DNA from: DASXMT01 sp035552655
GTDB taxonomy: Bacteria; Actinomycetota; Acidimicrobiia; Acidimicrobiales; RAAP-2
Direction: 5' to 3'
DNA: 64,000 bases
Assembly (NCBI GenBank): GCA_035552655.1
Contig: DASZLD010000044.1
Span: 1 to 64,000 of the forward strand
Shown: one piece after another, positions 42,364 to 50,868 of the stretch
Layout: the number at the start of each line of letters is the position of its first letter
How positions within the stretch are numbered: the stretch's first letter is position 1
Notes under the pieces: model-generated
Databases searched by the model: none
Seen by the model: the letters and a program-made list of their open reading frames with translations, nothing else
What the model was told of the DNA's origin: nothing
Program-made: the position numbers and the translations under genes

Positions 42364-43392
42364 GTGCCACTGCTCGTAGCCGCGCCGGACAAGTTTCGCG
42401 GTACGGCGACGGCCCGCGAGGTGGTCGGGGCCATCGAGCGGGCCGCATTGGCCAAGGGGTGGTCGGCTCGCTCGGCTCCGGTATCCGACGGAGGGGAGGG
42501 ACTGCTCGAGATGTTCGACGTTCCCGGCTCCCGACTCGAGGCCACCTGGGTCACCGGACCGCTCGGCCAGGCGGTGGAGGCACAGTGGCGGGTGCAGGGC
42601 AACCGGGCCGTGGTGGAGATGTCCAGGGCCTCAGGTCTGGTCCTGGCCGGCGGGCCCGAGGGGAACGATCCCATGAGCGCCACCACTGGCGGCACCGGCG
42701 AGCTCATGGTGGCCGCCGCTGCCGCCGTGGGTCCCGGCGGAACCCTGGTGGTGGGGCTGGGCGGGTCGGCCACCACCGACGGGGGCTGGGGGGCGATCCG
42801 GGCCATCGAGGAGGCGGGTGGCCTGGGCGGGGTGACACTGATCGGTGCCTGTGATGTGCAGACCACCTTCGTGGAAGCGGCGGCCGTGTTCGGCCCCCAG
42901 AAGGGTGCCAGTCCCCGACAGGTGGTGGAGCTGGAGGACCGGCTCCGGGCACTGGCTGCCCGCTATCGGGTCGACTACGGGGTGGACGTACGTGATGTCC
43001 CCGGCGCCGGGGCTGCCGGTGGGCTCGGCGGTGCGCTGGTCGCCCTGGGAGGACAGCTCCAGTCCGGTTATGAGCTGGCCGCCGACCTCGTCGGACTTCG
43101 TCACCACCTGAGCCGGGCCCAGCTGGTGGTCACCGGTGAGGGCACGCTCGACCGGTCATCGTTCGCCGGCAAGGTGGTCGGCGGCGTGATCCAGGACGCC
43201 TCGGCCCTTGGTGTCCCCGCGCTGGTGATCGCCGGTCGCGTCGCCCCGGGGATCGATGCGGAGGTCGAAGATCGACATGTCCATGTCGTGTCCCTGGTCC
43301 AGGAGTTCGGTGAACGGCGCGCCATGGAGGACACGCAGTCCTGCATCGAGACCGCGGTGCGGGAGTCTTTGGGTCGATTGACCCCTGGCTAG
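42364..43392 (+). CDS. Glycerate 2-kinase (GarK/GlxK family)
   Basis: Glycerate kinase of 342 aa (typical 360-380), GTG start. PDKFRGTATAREVVGAI at the N-terminus, PVSDGGEGLLE, the glycine-rich GLGGSATTDGGWG and VVTGEGTLDRSSFAGKVVGGV are the hallmark motifs. It phosphorylates glycerate, usually to 2-phosphoglycerate, linking glyoxylate or aldarate breakdown to glycolysis. It is slightly shorter than E. coli GlxK but no key block is missing. No glyoxylate carboligase or tartronate reductase is near, so the pathway context is not visible here. Confidence 0.92.
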   Translation: MPLLVAAPDKFRGTATAREVVGAIERAALAKGWSARSAPVSDGGEGLLEMFDVPGSRLEATWVTGPLGQAVEAQWRVQGNRAVVEMSRASGLVLAGGPEGNDPMSATTGGTGELMVAAAAAVGPGGTLVVGLGGSATTDGGWGAIRAIEEAGGLGGVTLIGACDVQTTFVEAAAVFGPQKGASPRQVVELEDRLRALAARYRVDYGVDVRDVPGAGAAGGLGGALVALGGQLQSGYELAADLVGLRHHLSRAQLVVTGEGTLDRSSFAGKVVGGVIQDASALGVPALVIAGRVAPGIDAEVEDRHVHVVSLVQEFGERRAMEDTQSCIETAVRESLGRLTPG

Positions 43393-43468
43393 AGGGTCCG
43401 TCCCGCCGACCGGGCTCGTCGAGCCGTGCATGTGCCCGGTAACTCGAACCTGTGGCACCGTTGAGCGG

Positions 43469-44200
43469 GTGACCGAGTACGACCACTTCTCGCGCTTCTA
43501 CGACGCGGTGATGGACGACCCCGCTCCTCGGGCCGATCGGGTGGTGGAATGGATCGAACGGTATGGCCCACAGCCCACCTCTGTGCTCGAGCTGGGCTGT
43601 GGCACCGGATCCATTCTCGCTCGGCTGGACTCGGTTCCCGAGCTCACCGGTATCGACCAATCGTCGGAGATGCTGGCCGTGGCCCGGGCCAAGGTTCCCC
43701 GGGCCCGCCTGCTCGAGGGCGACATGAAGTCGTTCTCCCTCGGAGAACGATTCGACGTCGTCATCTGCGTGTTCGACAGCGTGAACCACCTGTTGTTCTT
43801 CGGCGAGTGGGAGTCGATGTTCGATGCCGTCCACCAGCATCTGGTCGACGGAGGTCTGTTCATCTTCGACGTCAACACGGTGGGCGAGCTTCGGCGGTTG
43901 GGTGAGGACTCGCCGTGGGTCGACGACTTCGACGGGGGAGTCGCCATCATCGACGTCTCCTACGCCGAGGACGGAGAGTCAGAGGGCATCTCGGTATGGG
44001 ACATTCGAATCTTCGAGGAGATCGGCCCCTCGCAGTACGAGCTCCACCGCGAACGAATCGGTGAGCTGGCCGTACGGCTCTCCCAGATCCGGACCGCACT
44101 GCAATCGAAGTTCGTGCTGCTCGACGAACAGAACGAACGAGGGGAGCCCCCCACCGACGACTCGATCAAGGGGCACTTCGTCTTCCGTCGCCTGCCCTGA
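43469..44200 (+). CDS. SAM-dependent methyltransferase
   Basis: Class I methyltransferase of 243 aa. Motif I is LELGCGTGS near residue 42, followed by the acidic residue in LTGIDQSSEML, MKSFSLGERFDVVICVFDSVNHL and GGLFIFDVNT. The GTG at 43469 is chosen because the upstream codons are unlikely coding; no strong ribosome site is seen. The family includes many small-molecule and some protein methylases, so the substrate is open. It follows the glycerate kinase by 76 bases, with an inverted repeat (CCGGGC...GCCCGG, near 43414) between that may be a weak terminator. Confidence 0.85.
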   Translation: MTEYDHFSRFYDAVMDDPAPRADRVVEWIERYGPQPTSVLELGCGTGSILARLDSVPELTGIDQSSEMLAVARAKVPRARLLEGDMKSFSLGERFDVVICVFDSVNHLLFFGEWESMFDAVHQHLVDGGLFIFDVNTVGELRRLGEDSPWVDDFDGGVAIIDVSYAEDGESEGISVWDIRIFEEIGPSQYELHRERIGELAVRLSQIRTALQSKFVLLDEQNERGEPPTDDSIKGHFVFRRLP

Positions 44201-44460
44201 TCAGCACCGTCGGGTGCCCTCGGGTGATGGCCGCAGGCTCGAGCCGCCGATCGTCGGATCACCCGGCTCACCTGCCCGTTCCCGCCATAAGCCCGCACCA
44301 GCGCTCCGGTGAGGGCCAGGAATCAGCATCGTTCTGCTCCTTCGTACCGGCAGAGCCTGCCCAACCCCGTGGGGTTTCAACGTTCGATGTGAGGTTTCAA
44401 TGCTTGAGTAGATGGGTAAAGGCACAATGAAAGAAAAGATTGCATGAGGAAGATGACCCG

Positions 44461-44499
44461 ATGGGGGCTCGACTGATTCGCATGGCAGCCATCACATGA
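44461..44499 (+). other. Possible 12-residue leader peptide frame
   Basis: ATGGGGGCTCG... encodes MGARLIRMAAIT and ends in ATGA, which overlaps the start of the secreted protein gene at 44496. GAGGAAGATG upstream could be its ribosome site. The downstream gene has no good ribosome site of its own, so coupled translation from this mini-frame is plausible. Confidence 0.35.
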
Positions 44500-44876
44500 T
44501 CCGGTCGGTCGGCGGCATGGGCCTGGTCAAGACGGGAGCGGTTCTCTTCGCCTTGGCCATGATGGTGAATGTCGCCCAAGCTGCCCCCGCCGCTGGATCA
44601 GCCGCCACCGGTCCGGCCACGCGGACCAGCCATACCTCGGTGCATATTGCCGTTCCTCCGGTGGCCGTCATTCTGGTCAACAGCAGCGGCAGCCCGATCG
44701 CGGTGGAGACCAATACCAACCGGTCCCCACGTCGGGGAGACATGTTCTTGACCACCGACAGCCCCAAGAGCCAGGAGCTGACCAAGGCGACCCAGGCCCT
44801 CACCGACCAGATCTTGAGGATGGTCAGTCCGATGGCAACATGGCTACCGGGCTGGCACTACATCGGGCGGCGGTGA
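44496..44876 (+). CDS. Small secreted protein of unknown function
   Basis: Predicted exported protein of 126 aa. A basic start is followed by GAVLFALAMMVNVAQA, a clear signal-peptide core with an AxA cleavage site near residue 30. The mature part has no cysteines and no recognised domain: it begins Ala/Pro/Gly-rich, contains VHIAVPPVAVILVNSSG and ends in RR. A second ATG at 44517 gives the same signal peptide. Codon use resembles its neighbours. It has no strand partner, since the deacylase converges on it with 40 bases between. Function unknown. Confidence 0.6.
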   Translation: MIRSVGGMGLVKTGAVLFALAMMVNVAQAAPAAGSAATGPATRTSHTSVHIAVPPVAVILVNSSGSPIAVETNTNRSPRRGDMFLTTDSPKSQELTKATQALTDQILRMVSPMATWLPGWHYIGRR

Positions 44877-44916
44877 ACGGGTCGGGTCGTCGGGCCGCGA
44901 CGTCACCCTCAGTGCA

Positions 44917-46650
44917 TCACGGACGCCAGGGTGCACCGGCGGCCACGGTCTCCGTGTCCCGGCCCGATCGCAAGAGCCGACCGGCCAATGCACCGGTGAA
45001 ATCACCGTGCCGCACGATCTCGGACCCGTTCACCATGACGTGTTCGATGCCAATGCCCTCGGCATACAGGCGGCTGGCCCCGCCGGGCATGTCGTCGCGC
45101 CTCCGTTCGGGGCCGTGGCCGACCGTCTCAGGGTCGAAGACCACGAGGTCGGCCCACCATCCCTCGGCCACCCGTCCCCGGTGCTTGAGTCCGTACAGGC
45201 GCGCCGGGACATCGGTGAGCAAGTGGATGGCCTCCGCCCAGCTCAGTAGCTCTCGCTGCCGCACCCCATTGCCGAGCAATGCCGTCGAGTAGATCGCCCC
45301 ACACATCATGTCGAGATGGGCACCGGCATCCGATCCACCGATGACGGTGCGCCGGTCTCGCCACAGCGTGGCGCGAGCGTCCCAGTCGGCATCCGATTCG
45401 GCCATGGGAGGCCGAAGCCCGGTCCGCAGCCGGTCGGCCACCACGATGTCGAGCAGGGCATCGAATGGCTGCTGGCCGCGTTCGGTGGCCACGTCGCCCA
45501 CGGTGCGGCCCTCGTAGGGAGCATTCTCGGGGGCGAACGTCTCGTCCAGCGTGAGGCGGGACCAAGCCACCAAGCCCCGGAGAACACCGGCCTCCTCCGA
45601 GTTGGCTCCCTCGTCCAGACGACGGCGGACCTTGGGGTCCCCCAGCGCGGCCAGCCGCTCCTCGGTGGGGAGCGAGAGAACGGCGCTCCAGCCCGGCAGC
45701 CCCTCGAGGATGGGGCTACCCTCGAACGAGAGGCGTATCCGCATGTTGTGGGGCAGGGTGAGAGCAACGACGGTGCCGCCCTGGTCTGCTGCCGCGTCGG
45801 AGGCCCCCAGCTGCGTAGCTGTGCGCTCAGTACTGGCCGCCGAGGTGCCGAGCACGTTCCAGTTCACCGGGCGGTTGGCCAATCGGGAGACGGCGGTCAT
45901 CAAGCTCGTCTCCTCATCGCTGAAACCGGTCAGACAGCCCTGCACGATCATCTCGACCGTGGTTCCCGGATAGTCGGCCACCACTTTTGCCATCGCCTCG
46001 ATCTCGGAGCGGGAGGCGGCGCGAGATGGGACCGGCTGTCCCTCGCCATCGTGATGGGTGTGCACCTGCGAGGTGGAGAACCCCAGGGCTCCGCTGGCCA
46101 GTGCGGCGTGGAGCGATGAGGTCATGGCCGTGACGTGGTCGTCGGTGGCCTGCTCGGTGACCGAGTCGTCGCCCATGACCGTGCGCCGCAGGGCGGAGTG
46201 TCCGACCAGGAACCCGGCGTTTACCCCGATTCGGTTCTCGAGTCGGTCCAGCCATTCGCCATAGGACGTCCACGACCAGTCGAGCCCCGCTTCCAGAGCG
46301 GCCAGCGGCATCCCCTCGACCTTGGCCATCATCCGGGCCAGGTAACCGGCATGGTCAGGGCCGCTCGGTGCCAGTGAGAATCCGCAGTTGCCGCCCAGCA
46401 CCGTGGTGACGCCGTGCAGGGGTGAGGGGCTGGCCGTGGGATCCCAGAAGAGCTGTGCGTCGTAGTGGGTGTGCAGGTCTACGAAACCGGGCGCCACCAT
46501 GAGCCCGTCAGCATCGATGACCTGTCGTGCCGGCTCGTCGATGATGCCCACGGCCACCACCCTTCCGTCTCGGACTCCCACATCGGCTCGGCGTGGGGGT
46601 GAGCCGGTCCCATCGACCAGCGTGCCGCCTCGGATCACCGTGTCGAGCAC
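44917..46650 (-). CDS. N-acyl-D-amino-acid deacylase family amidohydrolase
   Basis: Amidohydrolase of 577 aa in the D-aminoacylase group. The metal-binding HTHYDAQ is at about 60, the Cys ligand in GGNCGFSLAP, GHSALR, the motif STSQVHTHH, and the late aspartate in GGSDAGAHLDM. The C-terminal strand segment GRVAEGWWADLVVFDP is also typical. Related enzymes cut N-acyl-D-amino acids, but many actinobacterial members have unknown substrates. The GTG at 46650 follows GGAGG by about 8 bases. It is transcribed away from the amidohydrolase at 46854 over a 203-base control region. Confidence 0.88.
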   Translation of the reverse strand: MLDTVIRGGTLVDGTGSPPRRADVGVRDGRVVAVGIIDEPARQVIDADGLMVAPGFVDLHTHYDAQLFWDPTASPSPLHGVTTVLGGNCGFSLAPSGPDHAGYLARMMAKVEGMPLAALEAGLDWSWTSYGEWLDRLENRIGVNAGFLVGHSALRRTVMGDDSVTEQATDDHVTAMTSSLHAALASGALGFSTSQVHTHHDGEGQPVPSRAASRSEIEAMAKVVADYPGTTVEMIVQGCLTGFSDEETSLMTAVSRLANRPVNWNVLGTSAASTERTATQLGASDAAADQGGTVVALTLPHNMRIRLSFEGSPILEGLPGWSAVLSLPTEERLAALGDPKVRRRLDEGANSEEAGVLRGLVAWSRLTLDETFAPENAPYEGRTVGDVATERGQQPFDALLDIVVADRLRTGLRPPMAESDADWDARATLWRDRRTVIGGSDAGAHLDMMCGAIYSTALLGNGVRQRELLSWAEAIHLLTDVPARLYGLKHRGRVAEGWWADLVVFDPETVGHGPERRRDDMPGGASRLYAEGIGIEHVMVNGSEIVRHGDFTGALAGRLLRSGRDTETVAAGAPWRP

Positions 46651-46792
46651 TCGAGTGCCTCCTTCATCAGCTGCACCGAACCGGTCACCCGGTGACCCGC
46701 CGCCATGCCCGCTTTCAACCGAGCGTCGATCAGCGCGTGTGCTCCGCTCATGGTGCCCCCCGATCGGTACTGTCCCTGCTGGCTCTGCAGCT

Positions 46793-46813
46793 AAACGATT
46801 ACAACGATAGTTT
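46793..46813. promoter_or_regulatory. AAACGAT-N7-ATAGTTT inverted repeat
   Basis: AAACGATTACAACGATAGTTT has 7-base arms with one mismatch around a 7-base spacer. It lies in the divergent gap between two amidohydrolase-type genes, about 40 bases before the start at 46854. A possible operator, weakly supported. Confidence 0.3.
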
Positions 46814-46853
46814 CGGGCGGAGAGAACGGCGAACGGGAAGGATCGAGGAATCG

Positions 46854-48068
46854 ATGAACCAGGTTGGTGCCCCTGTCCACGCGCTCCTTCCCGATCCCCA
46901 GCCCCGGTCGATACGGGTGCCCATCATCTCGGTCGACGACCACCTGATCGAACCACCCGATCTGTTCGAAGGGAGGTTGCCTCGAAAGCTGGCGGACGAG
47001 GCACCTCGCATCGTGGAGCTCGACGGCGGTCGCCAGTCATGGGTCTATGAGGGAAACCTCTATCCCAACGTGGGGCTCAACGCGGTCGTCGGGCGACCGA
47101 AGGAGGACTGGAGCATGGAGCCGGCCCGCTTCGAGGACATGCGGCCCGGCTGTTACGACATCGGTGCTCGAATCGCCGACATGGATACCGCGGGCATCTG
47201 GGCTTCGTTGTGCTTCCCATCGCTGGTGGCCGGATTCTGTGGGGCGGTCTTTTCGCGCTCGGCCGATGCAGAGCTGGGGTTGGCGTGCATCAGGGCATGG
47301 AACGACTGGCATCTGGAGGTGTGGGCCGGCACCTATCCGGATCGGATCATCCCGTTGCAACTTCCCTGGCTGCCCGACGTCGAATTGGCTGCGGCCGAGA
47401 TCCGGCGCAATGCCGAGCGGGGCTTCGCCGCCGTGAGCTTTCCCGAGTTCCCCTCCCATCTCGGCTTCCCTTCCATTTTCACCGGTCACTGGGACCCGCT
47501 GTTCGCCGCCTGCGAGGAGACCGAGACGGTGGTGTGCCTCCACACCGGTTCGTCGTCATGGGTGCCGGTTGCGTCGCCCGACCCACCGTTCGAGTTGTTT
47601 CCCACGCTCTTTCCGGTCAACGGGCTGGTGGCCACGGCCGAATGGCTGTGGTCGGGAGTGCCGCTCCGATTCCCCCACCTCTCGATTGCCCTTTCCGAAG
47701 GCGGGATGGGTTGGGTGCCGATGCTGATAGACCGGGTCGACTTCGTCATGGCCCACTCGGCATCGGGCATCAACAGCACGGCATGGCCGTCCCCGCTGGC
47801 CCCCAGCGACGTGCTCCGTCGCAATTTCTGGTTCTGCAGTATCGACGATCCCTCCCTTGTACCATTGCGGCACGTGATCGGAGTCGAAAACATCATGGTC
47901 GAAAGCGACTATCCCCACGCCGACTCGACGTGGCCCGACACCCAATCGGTCCTGGCCGCCAGCATGGGCGACCTGCCCGATGAGGAGCTCCGGGCCATCG
48001 CCGCCGGCAATGCCGCCCGCTTGTTCGACCACCCGCTTCCCGATGCCGACGAGTGGCGTCGGCCATGA
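46854..48068 (+). CDS. Amidohydrolase family 2 metal-dependent hydrolase
   Basis: Metal-dependent hydrolase/decarboxylase of the amidohydrolase-2 (ACMSD-like) group, 404 aa. The DxH site occurs as SVDDHLIEPPDLF, a His in VCLHTGSSS, and the late acid in VESDYPHADSTWP. This family, common in actinobacteria, includes decarboxylases of aromatic acids and hydrolases of unknown substrates. The ATG at 46854 follows GGAAGGATCGAGGAAT. It is paralogous to the gene at 60960-62279 (shared PRYDEMRPGCxD-like and ESDYPH blocks). Its stop overlaps the VOC gene start as ATGA. Confidence 0.9.
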   Translation: MNQVGAPVHALLPDPQPRSIRVPIISVDDHLIEPPDLFEGRLPRKLADEAPRIVELDGGRQSWVYEGNLYPNVGLNAVVGRPKEDWSMEPARFEDMRPGCYDIGARIADMDTAGIWASLCFPSLVAGFCGAVFSRSADAELGLACIRAWNDWHLEVWAGTYPDRIIPLQLPWLPDVELAAAEIRRNAERGFAAVSFPEFPSHLGFPSIFTGHWDPLFAACEETETVVCLHTGSSSWVPVASPDPPFELFPTLFPVNGLVATAEWLWSGVPLRFPHLSIALSEGGMGWVPMLIDRVDFVMAHSASGINSTAWPSPLAPSDVLRRNFWFCSIDDPSLVPLRHVIGVENIMVESDYPHADSTWPDTQSVLAASMGDLPDEELRAIAAGNAARLFDHPLPDADEWRRP

Positions 48069-48421
48069 AGCCGTTGGGAGTGGACCACGTGGCCATCAAC
48101 GTGGACGATGTCGCCGTGTCGGTGGCCTTCTATACCGAAGTGCTCGGGCTCTCGAAACGAACCGATCGACCCGACCTCGGCATCGACGGGGCCTGGCTGG
48201 ATGCCGGTGGGCAGCAGGTGCACCTGCTGGAGGCGCCCATTCCCCCCAACATGGGCCAGCACCTGTCCTTACTGGTAAGCGACATGGACGATGTGGTGAA
48301 GGAGATCCGGGGACACGGTGTCGCCGTCAGCGACCCCATGGGTATCAATGACGACCGCCAGGCCTTCCTCGTCGACCCGTCGGGCAATGCCATCGAGCTG
48401 CATCAGCACGGCCGCTCGTAG
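48065..48421 (+). CDS. VOC-family (glyoxalase-like) protein
   Basis: Small VOC metalloprotein of 118 aa. His in VDHVAINV and the glutamate in AIELHQHG lie at the metal-ligand positions of one module; HLLEAPIP and QHLSLLVSDMDD provide the second set. Members include glyoxalase I, methylmalonyl-CoA epimerase, and one-domain dioxygenases. The length and MDDVVKEIRGHGVAVSDP segment fit an epimerase or lyase better than a dioxygenase. The ATG at 48065 overlaps the amidohydrolase stop (ATGA), so the pair acts in one pathway. Confidence 0.85.
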   Translation: MKPLGVDHVAINVDDVAVSVAFYTEVLGLSKRTDRPDLGIDGAWLDAGGQQVHLLEAPIPPNMGQHLSLLVSDMDDVVKEIRGHGVAVSDPMGINDDRQAFLVDPSGNAIELHQHGRS

Positions 48422-48526
48422 ATCGGGCCGCGGGCTCGGGGCCGCCTCAACAGGAACCACTACGCTGAGCCCACCGATCGGGTCACCGCCCGGGCGCCGA
48501 TCGATTGCCAGGGGGAGTCCAAGGTC

Positions 48527-49753
48527 ATGTCAGTGTCGCCTCCATCGACCGTCGAAGACGAGCCCCTGGAATTCGATCCCTTCGGTCCCACCTTCTTCGG
48601 AGACCCGACCGAGGTCTACCGACGCCTGCGCAATGAGGCTCCGGTCTATTTCAGCGAGAAGTACGGATTCTGGGCTCTGTCCCGGTGGGATGACGTCGCT
48701 GCCGCCCACAAGGACTACGCCGCCTTCTCGAGCAGCTACGGCACCGACCTCCATCTCCTCAGCGACCCCGAGAAGATCGCCTACAAGATGATCATCTTCA
48801 TGGACCCGCCCGAGCACGACCGCATGCGGGCCCTGGTCACGAGGGTGTTCACTCCCCGCGCCGTGAGCCAGCTCGAGCCCATGGTCCGCCGGGTGATCGC
48901 CGGCTTCGCCGACGCCATCGGTGATGCCGAGCGCTTCGACCTGGTCGAGCAGTGGTCCGCCCTCTTCCCCGTCGAGATCATCTCCGAGATGCTGGGCATC
49001 CCCGAGGGTGATCGTCAGGACATCCGACTCAGGCTCGACGTCATGCTGCATCGGGAAGAGGGCAGCATCAGCCCGTCTGCGGAAGCGGAGGCAGCAGCCT
49101 TGGAATCCGGCCTGTACTTCTACCAGTTGGTGCAGGAGCGAAGGAAGCATCCCGCTGACGACATGATCACCCGCCTGATCGAGGCCGAAGTCGACCGGGG
49201 CGACGAGGGAACGAGCAGGCTGGAGGACGATGAGATTGCCGGCTTCTTGTCCCTGTTGGCCGGGGCCGGCGCTGAGACGGTGACCAAGCTGGTCGGCAAC
49301 GCCGCTGTTCTCTTTGCCCGCAATCCCGATCAGTGGCAGCAGGTGCTCGACCAGCCCGAGCTCATCCCCGGCGCCGTCGAGGAGATTCTCCGCTATCTGC
49401 CACCGAGCCAGTACAACGGCCGATACCTGCTGGAGGAACGCACCATCGGCGAGGTGACCATACCCGCCCGCCAACCGGTGCTGTTGCTCACCGGTTCGGC
49501 CACCCGAGACGAGCGGGCGTTCGAGGATCCCGACCACTTCGACATCACCCGCCCCCCCAGTCTGGCGTTGGGCTTCGGTTACGGAGTGCACAGCTGTCTC
49601 GGTGCCGCGCTGGCCCGCATGGAGAGCCGGATCGCCATCTCCGAGATGGCTCGGCGCTGGCCCCGCTATGACATCGTCGAAGGCGGGCTGCACCGGGTGA
49701 CCATGAGCAACGTCGCCGGGTACTCGCACGTGCCCGTGGTCGCCCACCGCTGA
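48527..49753 (+). CDS. Cytochrome P450
   Basis: Soluble P450 of 408 aa. The I-helix LLAGAGAETVTK, K-helix EILR and heme loop FGYGVHSCLGAALAR (Cys about 357) are all intact. FMDPPEHDRMRALVTRVFTPRAV is the conserved B'-C helix region. It is distinct from the P450 at 17352-18554, with a different oxygen-binding motif (AGAET instead of AGLDT). It lies 105 bases after the VOC gene in the same direction and may share the transcript. Electron-transfer partners are not encoded nearby. Confidence 0.93.
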   Translation: MSVSPPSTVEDEPLEFDPFGPTFFGDPTEVYRRLRNEAPVYFSEKYGFWALSRWDDVAAAHKDYAAFSSSYGTDLHLLSDPEKIAYKMIIFMDPPEHDRMRALVTRVFTPRAVSQLEPMVRRVIAGFADAIGDAERFDLVEQWSALFPVEIISEMLGIPEGDRQDIRLRLDVMLHREEGSISPSAEAEAAALESGLYFYQLVQERRKHPADDMITRLIEAEVDRGDEGTSRLEDDEIAGFLSLLAGAGAETVTKLVGNAAVLFARNPDQWQQVLDQPELIPGAVEEILRYLPPSQYNGRYLLEERTIGEVTIPARQPVLLLTGSATRDERAFEDPDHFDITRPPSLALGFGYGVHSCLGAALARMESRIAISEMARRWPRYDIVEGGLHRVTMSNVAGYSHVPVVAHR

Positions 49754-49789
49754 GCACCCCGGCCGGTTGGACTCCCGACCGAGGGATTC

Positions 49790-50725
49790 TCAGCCCGGCT
49801 GAGCGAGCTTGGAGAAGAAGAACGACGAGACGTCCGATGCCACGGTCTCGAGGTTCGGATCGATGGGCACGGCTCCGACTTGGTCCAGTCCGTGCCCGGC
49901 CCCTTTGACCATGAGCAGTCGGGCTTCGTCGTGTGCTGCGGTCAACCGGTCAACCAGGTCGGCCGATTGCGCCGGCACCACGACGTTGTCATCGGCCCCT
50001 TGGACCACGAGGAACGGCGGCGCGCCCGGGCCCACGTAGGTGACAGGGCTGGCCGCGGTCAGAGCCGCCGTGTCGCCCCCCGGGGCCACGCCGAAGACGA
50101 CTTGGTTTACCTCCGGGGCGATGGGTGAGGACAGCCAATCGGGGGCGGCCAGGTCGGCCGGCCCGTACTCGTCCACCACGGCCTGGACCCGGCCCGATTG
50201 ATCGAGGTATTGCCCGACGTCGAATCCGGCTGTTTGGTCAGCCAGTCCCGTCAGCGCCGCCAGCTGGCCACCGGCACTCTCGCCGACGACTCCGATGCGC
50301 GAGGAGTCGATGTGCAGTAAGGCGGCCGAAGCGCGCAGGTACCGGATGGCGCACTTGGCGTCGACGATCTGTGCCGGCCAGGACCACTGCGGGGCCAGCC
50401 GATACTCCACCGTGGCGAAGTCCCAGCCGTGATTGACGAGGTTGGACTCGACATCACCGATCTGGGTCCCCGGCGCAATGAACGGCGTCCCCCCTTCCCA
50501 ACCGCCACCGTGGAAGTACACGATGACGGGAACAGGACTCTTGGGCACGGCACTGGGGTGGTAGAGCACCAGGCTGAGGGCTTCACCCCCGTTTGTGCAG
50601 TACGTCAGCGTTGACGCGGTACCGGCCAGTGTGGGCGATCCCCCACAGGACGTGAGGATCACACCCAATGCCACCACGGCCATGATCAGCGCCAGTACTC
50701 GATGCCCTAGCCGCCGCGGTGTCAC
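49790..50725 (-). CDS. Lipoprotein alpha/beta hydrolase (esterase/lipase, HSL/BD-FAE type)
   Basis: Exported esterase of 311 aa. The GTG at 50725 follows GGGAGGTCAACGG. A basic start, a hydrophobic segment and the lipobox VILTSCGG (Cys near 26) indicate a membrane-anchored lipoprotein. The HSL-type oxyanion motif is YFHGGGWEGG, the nucleophile is in GESAGGQ, with acid GADDNVV and histidine GAGHGLD. Acts outside the cytoplasmic membrane on small esters. It converges with the P450 and is divergent from the MFS exporter (143 bases). Confidence 0.9.
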   Translation of the reverse strand: MTPRRLGHRVLALIMAVVALGVILTSCGGSPTLAGTASTLTYCTNGGEALSLVLYHPSAVPKSPVPVIVYFHGGGWEGGTPFIAPGTQIGDVESNLVNHGWDFATVEYRLAPQWSWPAQIVDAKCAIRYLRASAALLHIDSSRIGVVGESAGGQLAALTGLADQTAGFDVGQYLDQSGRVQAVVDEYGPADLAAPDWLSSPIAPEVNQVVFGVAPGGDTAALTAASPVTYVGPGAPPFLVVQGADDNVVVPAQSADLVDRLTAAHDEARLLMVKGAGHGLDQVGAVPIDPNLETVASDVSSFFFSKLAQPG

Positions 50726-50868
50726 CCGTTGACCTCCCACAGCGTCATACCCCTCCGGGTCTCTGCGGTAATCCAAAAGGTGGCATCTTCGCCGCTCCTT
50801 CCTGATCGCTCGGCCTACACTGCGGGAATGTCGCCTGACCTGCCGCGTGGTGAACGAGAAGCGGCGCA

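Noticed and set aside
49765..49780. Possible terminator GGTTGG-ACTC-CCGACC between convergent P450 and esterase genes
   Set aside because: Six-base stem with a G-T pair and no T tract; too weak to list as a feature.
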